The notes under the pieces were generated by a model. That model had not been told where the DNA came from. It saw only the letters and a program-made list of their open reading frames with translations, and did no database searches. Shown in pieces: positions 52,901 to 61,662 of a stretch of 64,000 bases of DNA. Made by a program: the position numbers and the translations under genes. How positions within the stretch are numbered: the first letter of the stretch is position 1; each line of letters begins with the position of its first letter. Location of the stretch: the NCBI RefSeq assembly GCF_000153305.1, contig NZ_CH724107.1, forward strand, positions 2,139,117 through 2,203,116, read 5' to 3'. This stretch comes from Oceanicola granulosus HTCC2516. GTDB lineage: Bacteria; Pseudomonadota; Alphaproteobacteria; Rhodobacterales; Rhodobacteraceae.

Positions 52901-55352
52901 GGTGCGCGAGGGCGAGAACGTCATCGAGCTGCCCGTCACCGAGGAATGGGGCGCGGGGGTCTACGTCGGCGCCAGCGTGCTGCGGCCAATGGATGTGGCC
53001 GCCGGGCAGAACCCGGCCCGCGCCCTCGGCCTCGCCTACGCGGCGGTCGATCCCGGCGACAAGGCGCTCGCCGTGAGCATCGACGCGCCCGAGACGGCGA
53101 TGCCGCGCGGCCCGCTCGACGTGGCGGTGACGGTCGAGGGCACGGCCGGCGAGACCGCCTACGTCACCCTCGCCGCGGTCGATGTCGGCATCCTCAACCT
53201 CACCGGTCACGACAGCCCCGATCCGCTCGGCCACTATTTCGGCCAGCGCAAGCTCGGCGTGGAGATGCGCGACGTCTACGGCCGCCTGCTCGACGGCATG
53301 AACGGCGCGCTCGGGCAGGTCCGCTCGGGCGGCGACGCGGGCGGCATGATGACGCTGCAATCGCCACCGCCGACGGAGGAGCTCGTCGCCTATTTCACCG
53401 GCCCCGTCACCGTCGGCGACGACGGCCGCGCCGAGGCGAGCTTCCCGCTGCCGGCCTTCAACGGCACGGTACGGCTCATGGCCGTGGCCTGGAGCGCCAC
53501 CGGCGTCGGGCAGGCCGAGGCGGAGGTGCTGGTGCGCGACCCGGTCGTGGTCAACGTCACCGTCCCGCGTTTCCTCGCGCCGGGCGACACCAGCCGGATG
53601 CTGATCGAGGTGACCCACGCCTACGGCCCCACCGGCATCGTCGGCCTCGCCGTCGACAGCGACGGGCTCGACATCGCCGCCCCCGCCGGCTTCGGCGGCC
53701 CGGTGGGTGCGCAGACCGGCTTCGTGCGCAGCCTGCCGCTGTCGGCCGACAGCGCCGGCCTGCACGAGATCACCCTGACCGCGACGACGCCGGACGGGCG
53801 CGAGCTCGTCCAGACGGTCGCGGTGCCGGTCGAGGTCAACGATCCCGAGATCGCCGCGACGCACCGCTTCACGCTGGCGGCGGGCCAGACCTTCACCTTC
53901 GACGACCAGGTCTTCGCCGGCTTCGTCCCCGGCACCGGCAGCGCGACGCTGTCGGTCGGCCCGCTGGGCCGTTTCGACGCGCCGGGCCTGCTGGCGATGC
54001 TCGACCGCTACCCCTACGGCTGCACCGAGCAGATCGCCTCCGCCGCGATGCCGCTGCTCTACTTCGACCAGGTGGCGGCGGCGATGGGGCTGGCCGAGGG
54101 CAAGGAGATCGGCGCGCGCATCGAGCAGGCCGTCACCGCGATCCTCGCCAACCAGGCCCGCAACGGCGCCTTCGGCCTCTGGGGCGCCTATTCGGGCGAC
54201 CTGTGGCTCGACGCCTACGTCACCGACTTCCTCGGCCGCGCCCGGGCACGGGGGCACGACGTGCCGGAGATCGCCTTCACCATGGCGATCGACAACCTGC
54301 GCAACCGGGTGAACTACTACCCCGACTTCGACGGCGACGCGGGCGACCTCGCCTACGCGCTGCTCGTTCTGGCTCGCGAGGGCGCGGCGGCGATCGGCGA
54401 TCTGCGCTACTACGCCGATGAGAAGGCCGCGGCCTTCGACACCCCCCTCGGTGCGGCGCAGCTCGGCGCGGCGCTGGCGCAGTACGGTGAGCAGGTGCGC
54501 GCCGACGCGATGTTCGCGCAGGCCGCCGCCCAGCTCGGCGCGCGGCTCGGGCGGGGCGACGAGCCCGCGCTCTGGCGCGCCGACTACGGCACCGACCAGC
54601 GCGACGCGGCGGCCCTGCTGACCCTCGCCGTCGAGGCGGGCAGCGACGCCGTCGACCGCGCGCGGCTGTCGGAAGTGGTCGCCCGCCCGGGCCGCGCCTC
54701 CACGCAGGAGGCGGCGTGGACCCTGCTCGCGGCGAACGCCCTGATCGACGACCTGCGCGACACCGGCATCCGCGTCGACGGCGCCGCGCCCGAGGGGCCG
54801 GTCGTGCACATGCGCGCCGACGCGCTCGACGCCGCGCCGGTGCGCTTCGAGAACACCGGCGGCACGAGCGAGCTGACCCTCACCACCTTCGGCGTCCCCG
54901 AGATCTCGCCGCCGGCGGGGGGCAACGGCTACCGGATCGCGCGGGAGTACTTCACCCTCGACGGCGCGCCCGCCGACCCGTCCGCGCAGGCGGTGGGCGA
55001 CCGGCTCGTCACGGTGCTGACGGTGACGCCGTTCGGCCGGCAGGAGGCGCGGCTGATGGTCGACGACCCGCTGCCGGCGGGCTTCGAGATCGACAACCCG
55101 AACCTGCTGCGCAGCGGCGACCTCGCCGCGCTCGACTGGCTCGACCCGGTGCAGGTCGAGCACGCCGAGTTCCGCGCCGAGCGCTTCCTCGCGGCGGTCG
55201 ACTGGCGCTCCGACGCGCCGTTCCGGCTGGCCTACATCGTCCGCGCGGTGAGCCCGGGGACCTTCCACCACCCGGCGGCGAGCGTGACCGACATGTACCG
55301 CCCCGAGATGCGCGCCAAAACCGACACCGGCCGCGTGGCCGTCGTCGAATGA
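49932..55352 (+). CDS. bacterial alpha-2-macroglobulin with PAN/Apple domain
   Basis: This 1806-residue periplasmic protein has signal peptide MIRLLLSACLALSAGLASA. A PAN/Apple-like Cys-rich module follows at about 30-95 (ACQAACLANGACTAFTYNQR), then macroglobulin-like MG domains, a bait region around residue 1100-1200, and the thioester segment YPYGCTEQ with Cys1364 and Gln1367. A helical thioester domain follows. It traps foreign proteases and is usually coupled to PbpC for wall repair, as here (ATGA overlap). AAGGAG precedes the ATG. The Apple domain is the less common part. Confidence 0.93.
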   Translation: MIRLLLSACLALSAGLASAQEAVPDRRVAISRNLDFHGGDVASIFDTTLDACQAACLANGACTAFTYNQRSSACFHKDGVTTVTPYDGAISGRLLATDPAVLQQADARAAALDFLRGSDFDAARELGQTIGRLHSSDENTAAELLATARAMRLGGDLYNAMLYTGAALALTDAPDLWTDYANLVRTVPVADGRERDRVRRRAVPAAVNGVLRAAGPAQEHSALVALAEALEDDNRGRQTIDALRRAQQAEHRRDTELLLEDAIGKYGFRVTGTEVESDSASPRLCAMFNEPLVGAGVDYAPFVQLPEPGLTVEAQDRQLCVDGVRHGSRYRLVLREGLPAGSGERLVRPVELSLYVRDRTPSVHFPGRGYVLPRTGEAALPLESVNVEEVALSLHAVSDRNLVRAMQEDLFARPLYAYSQDYFDEQIGSAVWEGSAQVAMELNRDMTARLPLAEALADRPAGIYVLRAAVPGQDPYDHAAATQWFVLTDLGLATLQGVDGLTVVVRSLTDASAAEGVTVTLVSRANQVLGTAVTGADGVARFGAGLTRGTGAAAPALVTVARGDDMAFLSLTDPAFDLSDRGVEGREPAPPVDVFLATDRGAYRAGETIHLTALARDAAGRAEEGLPLTAILTRPDGVEYARRFSGTDAAGGHVFALPVAANAPRGVWQVALHADVDAPPLASETVLVEDFLPERLDVALELPEAMRQGDRPPLRVQADYLFGAPAAGLTVEGEALLRAADGLADFPGYVFGRHDEPLDPRLSSLGDSALTGVDGAAVLDVTLPDVAAGGRPMELVVTARVNELSGRPVERQAQASVLPDGALIGIRPAFDGTLPENGEATFRLIGLGPDLAPAPMTARWTINRVTTRYQWYQLDGRWDWDPATTRERVATGEVTLGGVPVEVSAPVTWGAYEIVVERTDGPYLASSTDFSAGWYAAADATTTPDLLEASLDAEAYRPGDTARLRIVPRYAGTALVTVMSNRVVSLEAVAVREGENVIELPVTEEWGAGVYVGASVLRPMDVAAGQNPARALGLAYAAVDPGDKALAVSIDAPETAMPRGPLDVAVTVEGTAGETAYVTLAAVDVGILNLTGHDSPDPLGHYFGQRKLGVEMRDVYGRLLDGMNGALGQVRSGGDAGGMMTLQSPPPTEELVAYFTGPVTVGDDGRAEASFPLPAFNGTVRLMAVAWSATGVGQAEAEVLVRDPVVVNVTVPRFLAPGDTSRMLIEVTHAYGPTGIVGLAVDSDGLDIAAPAGFGGPVGAQTGFVRSLPLSADSAGLHEITLTATTPDGRELVQTVAVPVEVNDPEIAATHRFTLAAGQTFTFDDQVFAGFVPGTGSATLSVGPLGRFDAPGLLAMLDRYPYGCTEQIASAAMPLLYFDQVAAAMGLAEGKEIGARIEQAVTAILANQARNGAFGLWGAYSGDLWLDAYVTDFLGRARARGHDVPEIAFTMAIDNLRNRVNYYPDFDGDAGDLAYALLVLAREGAAAIGDLRYYADEKAAAFDTPLGAAQLGAALAQYGEQVRADAMFAQAAAQLGARLGRGDEPALWRADYGTDQRDAAALLTLAVEAGSDAVDRARLSEVVARPGRASTQEAAWTLLAANALIDDLRDTGIRVDGAAPEGPVVHMRADALDAAPVRFENTGGTSELTLTTFGVPEISPPAGGNGYRIAREYFTLDGAPADPSAQAVGDRLVTVLTVTPFGRQEARLMVDDPLPAGFEIDNPNLLRSGDLAALDWLDPVQVEHAEFRAERFLAAVDWRSDAPFRLAYIVRAVSPGTFHHPAASVTDMYRPEMRAKTDTGRVAVVE

Positions 55353-57385
55353 GAGACCGGCGCGGCCTCTGGGTCGTCCTGCTGGTCCTGCTGCTCGGCG
55401 GCCTCGCCCACGGCCGCGACCGGGTGGATGCGTGGATCGACGCGACGGTGCTGCCGCCGCTGGTCGCCGGCACCTCCGTCGAGGTGCTCGACCGGCACGG
55501 CACGCTGCTGCGCCCGTTCCTCGTCGCCGACGGGCGCTGGCGGCTCGCGGTGGGGCTCGACGGGGTGGACGCGACCTATATCGACATGCTCGTGCGCTAC
55601 GAGGACAAGCGCTTCTGGCGGCATCCGGGGATCGATCCGGTGGCGATGAGCCGGGCCGTCTGGCAGGCGCTGCGGCACGGGCGGATCATCTCGGGCGGCT
55701 CGACCCTGACGATGCAGGTGGCGCGGATCCTCGAGGACGGGCCGACCGGGCAGATGGGCGGCAAGCTGCGGCAGATGCGGGTGGCGCTGGCGCTCGAGCG
55801 GCGGCTGAGCAAGGCGCAGATCCTGACGCTCTACCTCAACCGCGCGCCCTTCGGCGGCAACCTCGAGGGCGTGCGCGCGGCCTCCATCGCCTACTTCGCC
55901 AAGCCGCCCGCGCGGCTGACCCCGGCGCAGGCGGCGCTGCTCGTGGCGCTGCCGCAATCGCCCGAGGCCCGCCGCCCGGACCGCGACCCGGCGGCGGCGC
56001 GCGCGGCGCGCGACCGGGTGCTGGCGCGGATGGCGCGCGACGGCATCCTCGCGCCGGCCGAGGCCGGGGCCGCGCTGACCGAGCCCGCCCCCGCCGGGCG
56101 GCACGACTTCCCCGCCCTCGCCGCGCACCTCGCCGAGCGCGCCGCCGCCGAGGATGCCGCCGCCGGCATCCACCAGCTCACCCTCGACGCCGGCCTGCAG
56201 GCGGGGCTCGAGGCGCTCGCGGCGGAGGCAGTGCGCGACGCGGGCGCGCGGCTGCAGGTGGCGATCCTCGTCGCCGACCATGCCAGCGGCGAGATCCTCG
56301 CCTCCGTCGGCTCCGCCGCCTACGCCGCCGACGCCCGGCAGGGCTTCGTCGACATGACCCGCGCGCCGCGCTCGCCGGGCTCGACCCTCAAGCCGCTGGT
56401 CTACGGCCTCGCCTTCGACCGCGGCCTCGCCCACCCCGAGACGCTGATCGCCGACCGTCCCGTCAGCTTCGGCGGCTACGCGCCGCAGAACTTCGACGGC
56501 CTGTTCCGCGGCGAGGTCCGGGTGCGGCGCGCGCTGCAGCTGTCGCTCAACGTGCCGGTCGTCGCGCTGCTCGAGGCGATGGGCCCGCAGCACCTGCTCA
56601 CCGGCCTGCGCCGCGCCGGGGCGCGCCCGGTCCTGCCGGGCAGCGGTGCGCCGGGGCTGGCGGTGGCGCTGGGCGGGGTCGGGCTGAGCCTCGAGGACCT
56701 CGTGCGGCTCTACGGCGCGCTCGGCAACGGCGGCACCGCCATCGACCTGCGCGCCCGCCCCGACCCGAGCGACGCCTTCCTGCCGCACCGCCTGATCGAC
56801 CGCGCCGCCGCGTGGCAGGTGGCCGACATCCTGCGCGACACGCCCCGCCCCGCCGGCATCCGCGGCGCGGGTATCGCCTACAAGACCGGCACCTCCTACG
56901 GCTACCGCGACGCCTGGGCGATCGGGTTCGACGGGCGGCACGTGGTCGGGGTCTGGATGGGCCGCGCCGACGGCACGCCGGTGCCGGGCCTCTTCGGCGC
57001 CGGCCTCGCCGCGCCGGTGATGTTCCGCGCCTTCGAACGGCTCAAGCCCGCGCCCGACGCCCTGCCGCCGCCGCCGCCGGAGACGCTGATCGTCGGCCAT
57101 GCCGGCCTGCCCGGCCAGCTGCGCCGCTTCGGCACCTTCGAGACGCAGGCCGCGCCGGGGCCCGAGATCGCCTTCCCGCCCGAGGGCGCGGTGGTCTCGG
57201 GCGAGCGCCTCGTCGCCCGCGTGCGCGACGGCGCGGCGCCGTTCACCTGGCTCGCCAACGGCACGCCCGTCGGCGGCGGCCACCGGCGCGAGATCGAGAT
57301 CGGCGGCCTCGGCCCCGGCTTCTCGGCGCTGACGGTGATCGACGCCGAGGGCCGCGCCGCGCGGGTCGCCTTCGAGATGCGCTGA
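55349..57385 (+). CDS. pbpC: penicillin-binding protein 1C
   Basis: This 678-residue bifunctional peptidoglycan synthase is anchored by an N-terminal helix (LWVVLLVLLLGGLAHG). The glycosyltransferase domain has catalytic Glu85 in RYEDKRFWRHPGID and GGSTLTMQVARIL. The transpeptidase domain has Ser345 in SPGSTLKP, SLN at 399-401 and KTGTS at 512. A C-terminal BiPBP_C domain begins about 595. It partners the macroglobulin encoded immediately upstream. Confidence 0.95.
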   Translation: MRDRRGLWVVLLVLLLGGLAHGRDRVDAWIDATVLPPLVAGTSVEVLDRHGTLLRPFLVADGRWRLAVGLDGVDATYIDMLVRYEDKRFWRHPGIDPVAMSRAVWQALRHGRIISGGSTLTMQVARILEDGPTGQMGGKLRQMRVALALERRLSKAQILTLYLNRAPFGGNLEGVRAASIAYFAKPPARLTPAQAALLVALPQSPEARRPDRDPAAARAARDRVLARMARDGILAPAEAGAALTEPAPAGRHDFPALAAHLAERAAAEDAAAGIHQLTLDAGLQAGLEALAAEAVRDAGARLQVAILVADHASGEILASVGSAAYAADARQGFVDMTRAPRSPGSTLKPLVYGLAFDRGLAHPETLIADRPVSFGGYAPQNFDGLFRGEVRVRRALQLSLNVPVVALLEAMGPQHLLTGLRRAGARPVLPGSGAPGLAVALGGVGLSLEDLVRLYGALGNGGTAIDLRARPDPSDAFLPHRLIDRAAAWQVADILRDTPRPAGIRGAGIAYKTGTSYGYRDAWAIGFDGRHVVGVWMGRADGTPVPGLFGAGLAAPVMFRAFERLKPAPDALPPPPPETLIVGHAGLPGQLRRFGTFETQAAPGPEIAFPPEGAVVSGERLVARVRDGAAPFTWLANGTPVGGGHRREIEIGGLGPGFSALTVIDAEGRAARVAFEMR

Positions 57386-57452
57386 CCCCGCAAGCCCTTG
57401 CCCCTGCGGCAGGATTGGCTTCTTCTCGCCGGGCAGGGGACGGGAGCCGGGC

Positions 57453-58841
57453 ATGGACCGCAAGCGCATCTGGGGCTGGATGGCCTTCGACTGGGCCACG
57501 CAGCCGTTCTACACGCTCGGCCTGACCTTCATCTTCGGCCCCTACTTCGCCTCCGTCGCCACCGAACATTTCGCCAGCCTCGGCGCCACCCCCGAGGCCG
57601 CCGACGCGCGGGCGCAATCCACCTGGGCCTTCGCGCAGACCCTGGCGGGGCTGTTCATCGCCTTCACCGGCCCGGTCCTCGGCGCCTACGCCGACAGCAC
57701 CGGGCGGCGGATGCCGTGGATCGTGCTGTTCTCCGCCGTCTACGTCGTCGCCACGGCCACGCTCTGGTGGATGACCCCCGACGGCGCGGCGCTGTGGTTC
57801 TGCCTCTACGCCTTCGCGCTGGCCTTCGTCGCGGCCGAGTTCGCGCTGATCTTCGTCAATGCCCAGCTCCCCTCGCTCGGCGGGCAGGAGGCCATCGGCA
57901 AGATCAGCGGCACCGGCGCGTCGGTGGGCTACTGGGGCGGGGTGCTGTCTCTGGCGATCATGCTGCTGGTGTTCTTCTAGGCCGACGCCGAGACCGGCAC
58001 CACCCTGCTCGGCACGCCGCCCGCCTTCGGTCTCGATCCGGCAGCGCGCGAGGGGACGCGGATCGTCGGACCGTTCATCGCCGGCTGGTTCGTGCTGTTC
58101 ATGATCCCCTACTTCGCCTGGGTCCGCGAGCCACGCCCGGCGGTCCGCAAGGGCGGAATGCGGGTCGCGCTGGCCGATCTCGCCACCTCGCTCAGGGGCC
58201 TGCGCGGGCGCGACAGCCTCAAGGGCTTCCTGCTCAGCTCGATGTTCTACCGCGACGCGCTCAACGCGCTCTACGGGTTCGGCGGCGTCTACGCGGTGCT
58301 GGTGCTCGACTGGTCGCTGACCCAGATCGCCATCTTCGGCATCGTCGGGGCGGTGACGGCCGGCGTGGCGACATGGATCGGCGGGCGGCTCGATGCCCGC
58401 TTCGGGCCGCGCCCGGTGATCGTCGGCTGCATCCTGATCCTGACCGGCGTGTGCGTGGTGATCGTCGCGATGACCCGCGAGCAGCTGTTCGGCGTCGCGC
58501 TGCCGCCCGGCTCGGGCCTGCCCGACGTGCTGTTCTACATATGCGGCGCGGCCATCGGCGGGGCCGGCGGCGCGATCTACGCCGCCTCCCGCTCGATGAT
58601 GGTGCGCCACGCCCACCCGGACCGGCCCACCGAGGCATTCGGCCTGTTCGCGCTCTCGGGCAAGGCGACGTCGTTCCTCGCCCCGGCGATGATCGGCGCC
58701 TTCACCGCGCTCACCGAAAGCCCCCGGCTCGGCATCGCGCCGGTCATCCTGCTTTTCCTGATGGGCCTCATTCTGCTAGTCTTCGTCAACAAAGACGGAG
58801 ATCGAGCAGAATGGTCCGTACCCTCGCAATCCTTGGCCTGA
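57453..58841 (+). pseudogene. UMF1-like MFS transporter interrupted by an in-frame TAG
   Basis: One continuous frame of 462 sense-or-stop codons carries a single TAG at codon 176 (57978-57980). Both sides keep the family: MDRKRIWGWMAFDWATQPFY and the first helices before it, and KGFLLSSMFYRDALNALYGF to the C-terminus after it. No frameshift is needed, and the 37 codons between the stop and the next Met are good protein. A one-base change (for example CAG to TAG) explains it. It may be a recent mutation, an assembly error or a readthrough codon. UMF1 proteins are vacuole/permease-like solute carriers. Confidence 0.85.
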
Positions 58842-59761
58842 CGGCGCTTCTGGCGGCCTGCCAGGGCGGCGACGCCGGGGTGACTCGCGCCGCCGCTTCG
58901 CTCAACGCGAACCCCGGCGCGCCCCGCGCCTCGACGCAGAACGTCAACCCGGCGGATTCCCGCGTAGCGAAGGAGGTGTTCGGCTACATCGACGCCGCCT
59001 CCCGGCAGGCCTCCGAGAGCTTCGGCGGCTACGCCCGCGGCTGCCAGGCCGGCGCGGTGCAACTCCCCGAGACCGGCCCGACGTGGCAGGCCATGCGCCT
59101 CAGCCGCAACCGCAACTGGGCCCAGCCCGTCACCATCGACTTCATCGAGGACCTCTCCGCCTTCGCCGCCACCCTGCCCGGGTGGGAAGGCATCTATGTC
59201 GGCGATATGAGCCAGCCGCGCGGCGGACCGATGCTGTCGGGCCACCGCAGCCACCAGACCGGCCTCGACGCCGACATCTGGATGCTGCCGCCTCAGAGCC
59301 TCGACCTCTCCGTCCAGCGCCGGGAGACGATCTCGTCGATCTCCATGCAGCGCGCCGGCGGCGCCTACGTCAACGATCGCTGGACCCCCGAGCACATGGC
59401 GCTGCTGCGCCGTGCCGCCTCCGACCCGCGCGTGGCACGGATCTTCGTCTTCCCCGGCGCCAAGGTCGCCATGTGCGCCGCCGAGACGGGCGACCGGAGC
59501 TGGCTGTCCAAGATCCGGCCCTGGTACGGGCACCATTACCACTTCCACGTCCGCCTGAACTGCCCGCCCGGCAGCCCCGGCTGCGAGGCCCAGGACCCGC
59601 CGCCCGCCGGCGACGGCTGCGCCGACGCGCAGACATGGGTGGACGACATCCTGCAGCCGCGCGCACCCGACCCGGAGCCGCCCGGCCCCGTCGTGCCGCG
59701 CCGCGAGCTGACGATGGCGCAGCTTCCGGGCCGGTGCCAGAGCGTGGCCGCGTCGGACTGA
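58811..59761 (+). CDS. mepA: MepA-like penicillin-insensitive murein endopeptidase (lipoprotein)
   Basis: This 316-residue LAS-type metallopeptidase cleaves cross-links in peptidoglycan. The zinc motifs are SGHRSHQTGLDADIW (about residue 145, HxxxxxxD) and WYGHHYHFHVRL (about 240, HxH). The N-terminus MVRTLAILGLTALLAACQGG holds the lipobox LAAC, so it is predicted to be lipid-anchored at Cys17. Cys in the C-terminal GSPGCEAQ and DGCADAQTW match family disulfides. It overlaps the end of the MFS gene by 31 bases. Confidence 0.93.
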   Translation: MVRTLAILGLTALLAACQGGDAGVTRAAASLNANPGAPRASTQNVNPADSRVAKEVFGYIDAASRQASESFGGYARGCQAGAVQLPETGPTWQAMRLSRNRNWAQPVTIDFIEDLSAFAATLPGWEGIYVGDMSQPRGGPMLSGHRSHQTGLDADIWMLPPQSLDLSVQRRETISSISMQRAGGAYVNDRWTPEHMALLRRAASDPRVARIFVFPGAKVAMCAAETGDRSWLSKIRPWYGHHYHFHVRLNCPPGSPGCEAQDPPPAGDGCADAQTWVDDILQPRAPDPEPPGPVVPRRELTMAQLPGRCQSVAASD

Positions 59762-59768
59762 GAGACTC

Positions 59769-60617
59769 ATGAAAATTCTGTTGCTTCTCGCGGCCTCGTT
59801 GCTCGCCGCCCCGTTCTCCGCCGACGCCAACGCCACCTTCGCCGGCCGCATCGTCTGGCGCGGGCTCAGCCCCATCGTCGGCGGCGTCTCGGCCATCGAA
59901 CTCGCCGACGACGGCCGCTCCTTCATCGCCCTCAGCGACCGGGGCAGCTTCTGGACTGGCGAGCTGCAGCGCGAGGGCGGCACGCTGACCGGCATCAGCG
60001 CCACCGGCCGCAACCTCTACAAGGAGGACGGCCGGGTGATGAACGGCGACAGCGAGGGCCTCGCGCTCGCGCCCGACGGCAGCATGTATCTCAGCTTCGA
60101 GCGGCGTGCGCGGGTGCTGCGCTACGCTTCGCCCGACGCCGTGCCGGAAGGCACCGGCCGCGCGCCGCAATGGCGCGAGCTGCGCTCCAACGGCGCGCTC
60201 GAGGCGCTCGCCATCGCCCCCGACGGCGCGCTCTACACCGTCGCCGAGGAGCCCGACGCCGACGGCCTCTTCACCGTCTACCGCCGTGGCGGCGAGGGTG
60301 GGCCCTGGCGCGCCGCGCTGCGGCTCGACCGGGTCGGCGACTTCAAGATGACCGGCGCCGATTTCGGCCCCGACGGCGCGCTTTACCTGCTCGAGCGGCA
60401 GTTCTCCGGCTTCAGCTTCACCAGCCAGGTGCGCCGGATCGACCTGTCGCGGATGCGCCAGGAGATCGTGCTGCGCACCGGCGCGGGCACCCACGGCAAC
60501 CTCGAGGGACTCGCCGTCTGGCGCGACCCGCAGGGGAAGATCCGGCTGACGATGGTGGCGGACAACAACTTCCACCCGCTCCAGCAGACCGAGATCGTCG
60601 AGTACCGGCTCGACTGA
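59769..60617 (+). CDS. phytase-esterase-like beta-propeller protein
   Basis: This 282-residue secreted protein has signal peptide MKILLLLAASLLAAPFSADA. The propeller-like repeats (LADDGRSFIALSDRGSFWTG, NGDSEGLALAPDGSMYLSFE, NLEGLAVWRDPQGKIRLTMV) fit the esterase-like activity of phytase family. Substrate unknown. It follows mepA by seven bases and is probably in the same operon. Confidence 0.85.
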   Translation: MKILLLLAASLLAAPFSADANATFAGRIVWRGLSPIVGGVSAIELADDGRSFIALSDRGSFWTGELQREGGTLTGISATGRNLYKEDGRVMNGDSEGLALAPDGSMYLSFERRARVLRYASPDAVPEGTGRAPQWRELRSNGALEALAIAPDGALYTVAEEPDADGLFTVYRRGGEGGPWRAALRLDRVGDFKMTGADFGPDGALYLLERQFSGFSFTSQVRRIDLSRMRQEIVLRTGAGTHGNLEGLAVWRDPQGKIRLTMVADNNFHPLQQTEIVEYRLD

Positions 60618-60718
60618 CGGGCCTGCGGGCTTGACGGGCGCGGGCGGGCCGCTTAAGGCCCCGCCCGTTCCCCGCGCGGGGAGCCAAGTGCCGCACCCTT
60701 GCCAAAACGGACCCTCAC

Positions 60719-61345
60719 ATGACCCGCCTCCTGCCCGGCATCCTCGCCATGGCCGCCATCGTCGTGGCCTCCAATATCCTCGTCCAGTTCCTGCTCCTCG
60801 ACGGCCTGCTCACCTGGGGCGCCTTCACCTACCCGTTCGCGTTCCTCGTCACCGACGTGATGAACCGCGTCTACGGGCCCGGCCCGGCGCGCAGGGTGGT
60901 GCTGGCGGGCTTCGTCGTCGGCATCGCCTGCTCGCTCGTCGGCTCGCAGATCATGCTCGAGTTCGGCCCCGCCGTGCCGCTGCGGGTCGCCGTCGCGTCG
61001 GCCACGGCGTTCCTCGTCGCGCAGCTCCTCGACGTCGCCATCTTCGCCCGCCTGCGCGGCGGGGCGTGGTGGCGGGCGCCGCTGGTGTCAACGTTTGTTG
61101 GCTCGAGCGTGGATACGGCGCTGTTCTTCGCGGTCGCGTTCTCGGCGGCGGTGAGCTTCGGGGCGGTGGCGGACGGCCACGTGGCGTGGGCGCAGGAGGC
61201 GGTGCCGTTCCTGCTGTCGGGGCCGATGGCGCCGCTGTGGGTGACGCTGGCGGTGGCGGACTGGGGGGTGAAGCTGGCGGTGGCGCTGGTGGCACTGGTG
61301 CCGTTCCGCCTCATCGTCACGCGGATGTTGACCCGTCCCGTCTAG
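60719..61345 (+). CDS. YhhQ/VUT-family queuosine-precursor transporter
   Basis: This 208-residue membrane protein of about six helices has the DUF165/VUT signature (TWGAFTYPFAFLVTDVMNRVYG; VGSQIMLEF; STFVGSSVDTALFF). E. coli YhhQ imports preQ0/preQ1. Here the queuosine role is inferred from the family. It stands alone, with 101 bases before it and the regulatory element at 61391 after. Confidence 0.88.
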   Translation: MTRLLPGILAMAAIVVASNILVQFLLLDGLLTWGAFTYPFAFLVTDVMNRVYGPGPARRVVLAGFVVGIACSLVGSQIMLEFGPAVPLRVAVASATAFLVAQLLDVAIFARLRGGAWWRAPLVSTFVGSSVDTALFFAVAFSAAVSFGAVADGHVAWAQEAVPFLLSGPMAPLWVTLAVADWGVKLAVALVALVPFRLIVTRMLTRPV

Positions 61346-61390
61346 GTCTAGCGGAAATGGAGTTGACTTATACCATTTATGTGCAACCTT

Positions 61391-61537
61391 CCTCCTTAGG
61401 CGAAACAATGAAAGGAGGTGATCCAGTGTCTAGAAAGATGGTGGAGAGAGGTGTCGGGACAGCTCGGAGGGAGATTTCCTGAGGCAGCCCTTGGGATGTC
61501 GAACTTTGGGTTGGGGATCCTAACCGACCCCACCTCC
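61391..61537 (+). promoter_or_regulatory. riboregulator-like element around a perfect Shine-Dalgarno sequence
   Basis: AAAGGAGGTGATCCA (61411-61425) is complementary over its length to the expected 3' tail of 16S rRNA. Two segments can mask it. CCTCCTT (61391-61397) pairs with AAGGAGG. CACCTCC (61531-61537) plus GGATC (61515-61519) can form a 12-bp helix with one 11-nt bulge. This is the main content of the 317-base gap between the YhhQ-type gene and arfB. An upstream TTGACT (61363) might be a -35, but no good -10 follows at the right spacing. Confidence 0.55.
61408..61482 (+). CDS. mini-ORF under the perfect Shine-Dalgarno sequence
   Basis: ATG 61408 opens a 24-codon frame (MKGGDPVSRK at the start) that contains the Shine-Dalgarno sequence itself. 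GTG 61426, eight bases after GGAGG, opens the last 18 codons of the same frame and has ideal spacing. Stop TGA is at 61480-61482. The peptide is basic and matches nothing I know. It may be a small protein, or a leader peptide whose translation alters the surrounding RNA fold. Confidence 0.4.
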   Translation: MKGGDPVSRKMVERGVGTARREIS

Positions 61538-61547
61538 TGAACTTTCG

Positions 61548-61580
61548 AAGGGTCGTCTCGTTCGCCGGGGCGACCCTTTT
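61548..61580 (+). terminator. intrinsic terminator
   Basis: AAGGGTCG (61548-61555) pairs with CGACCCTT (61571-61578). The inner stem is extended by G-U pairs around a TTCG loop, and the hairpin ends in TTTT. It closes the element begun at 61391 and separates it from arfB. Confidence 0.75.
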
Positions 61581-61662
61581 CGCTGCCCCCGCAAGCCCGG
61601 CACGAGGCGTGCACCCGACGTGCACCGGGCGTGCACAGCCCCCAGCGACCACGAGGCCCCCC

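Noticed and set aside
48957-55271. A very long open frame on the minus strand opposite the macroglobulin gene
   Set aside because: It is an antisense shadow of a high-GC gene: composition is Arg/Ala/Gly/His-rich with no domains. Only its last 284 codons, the EamA permease, are real.
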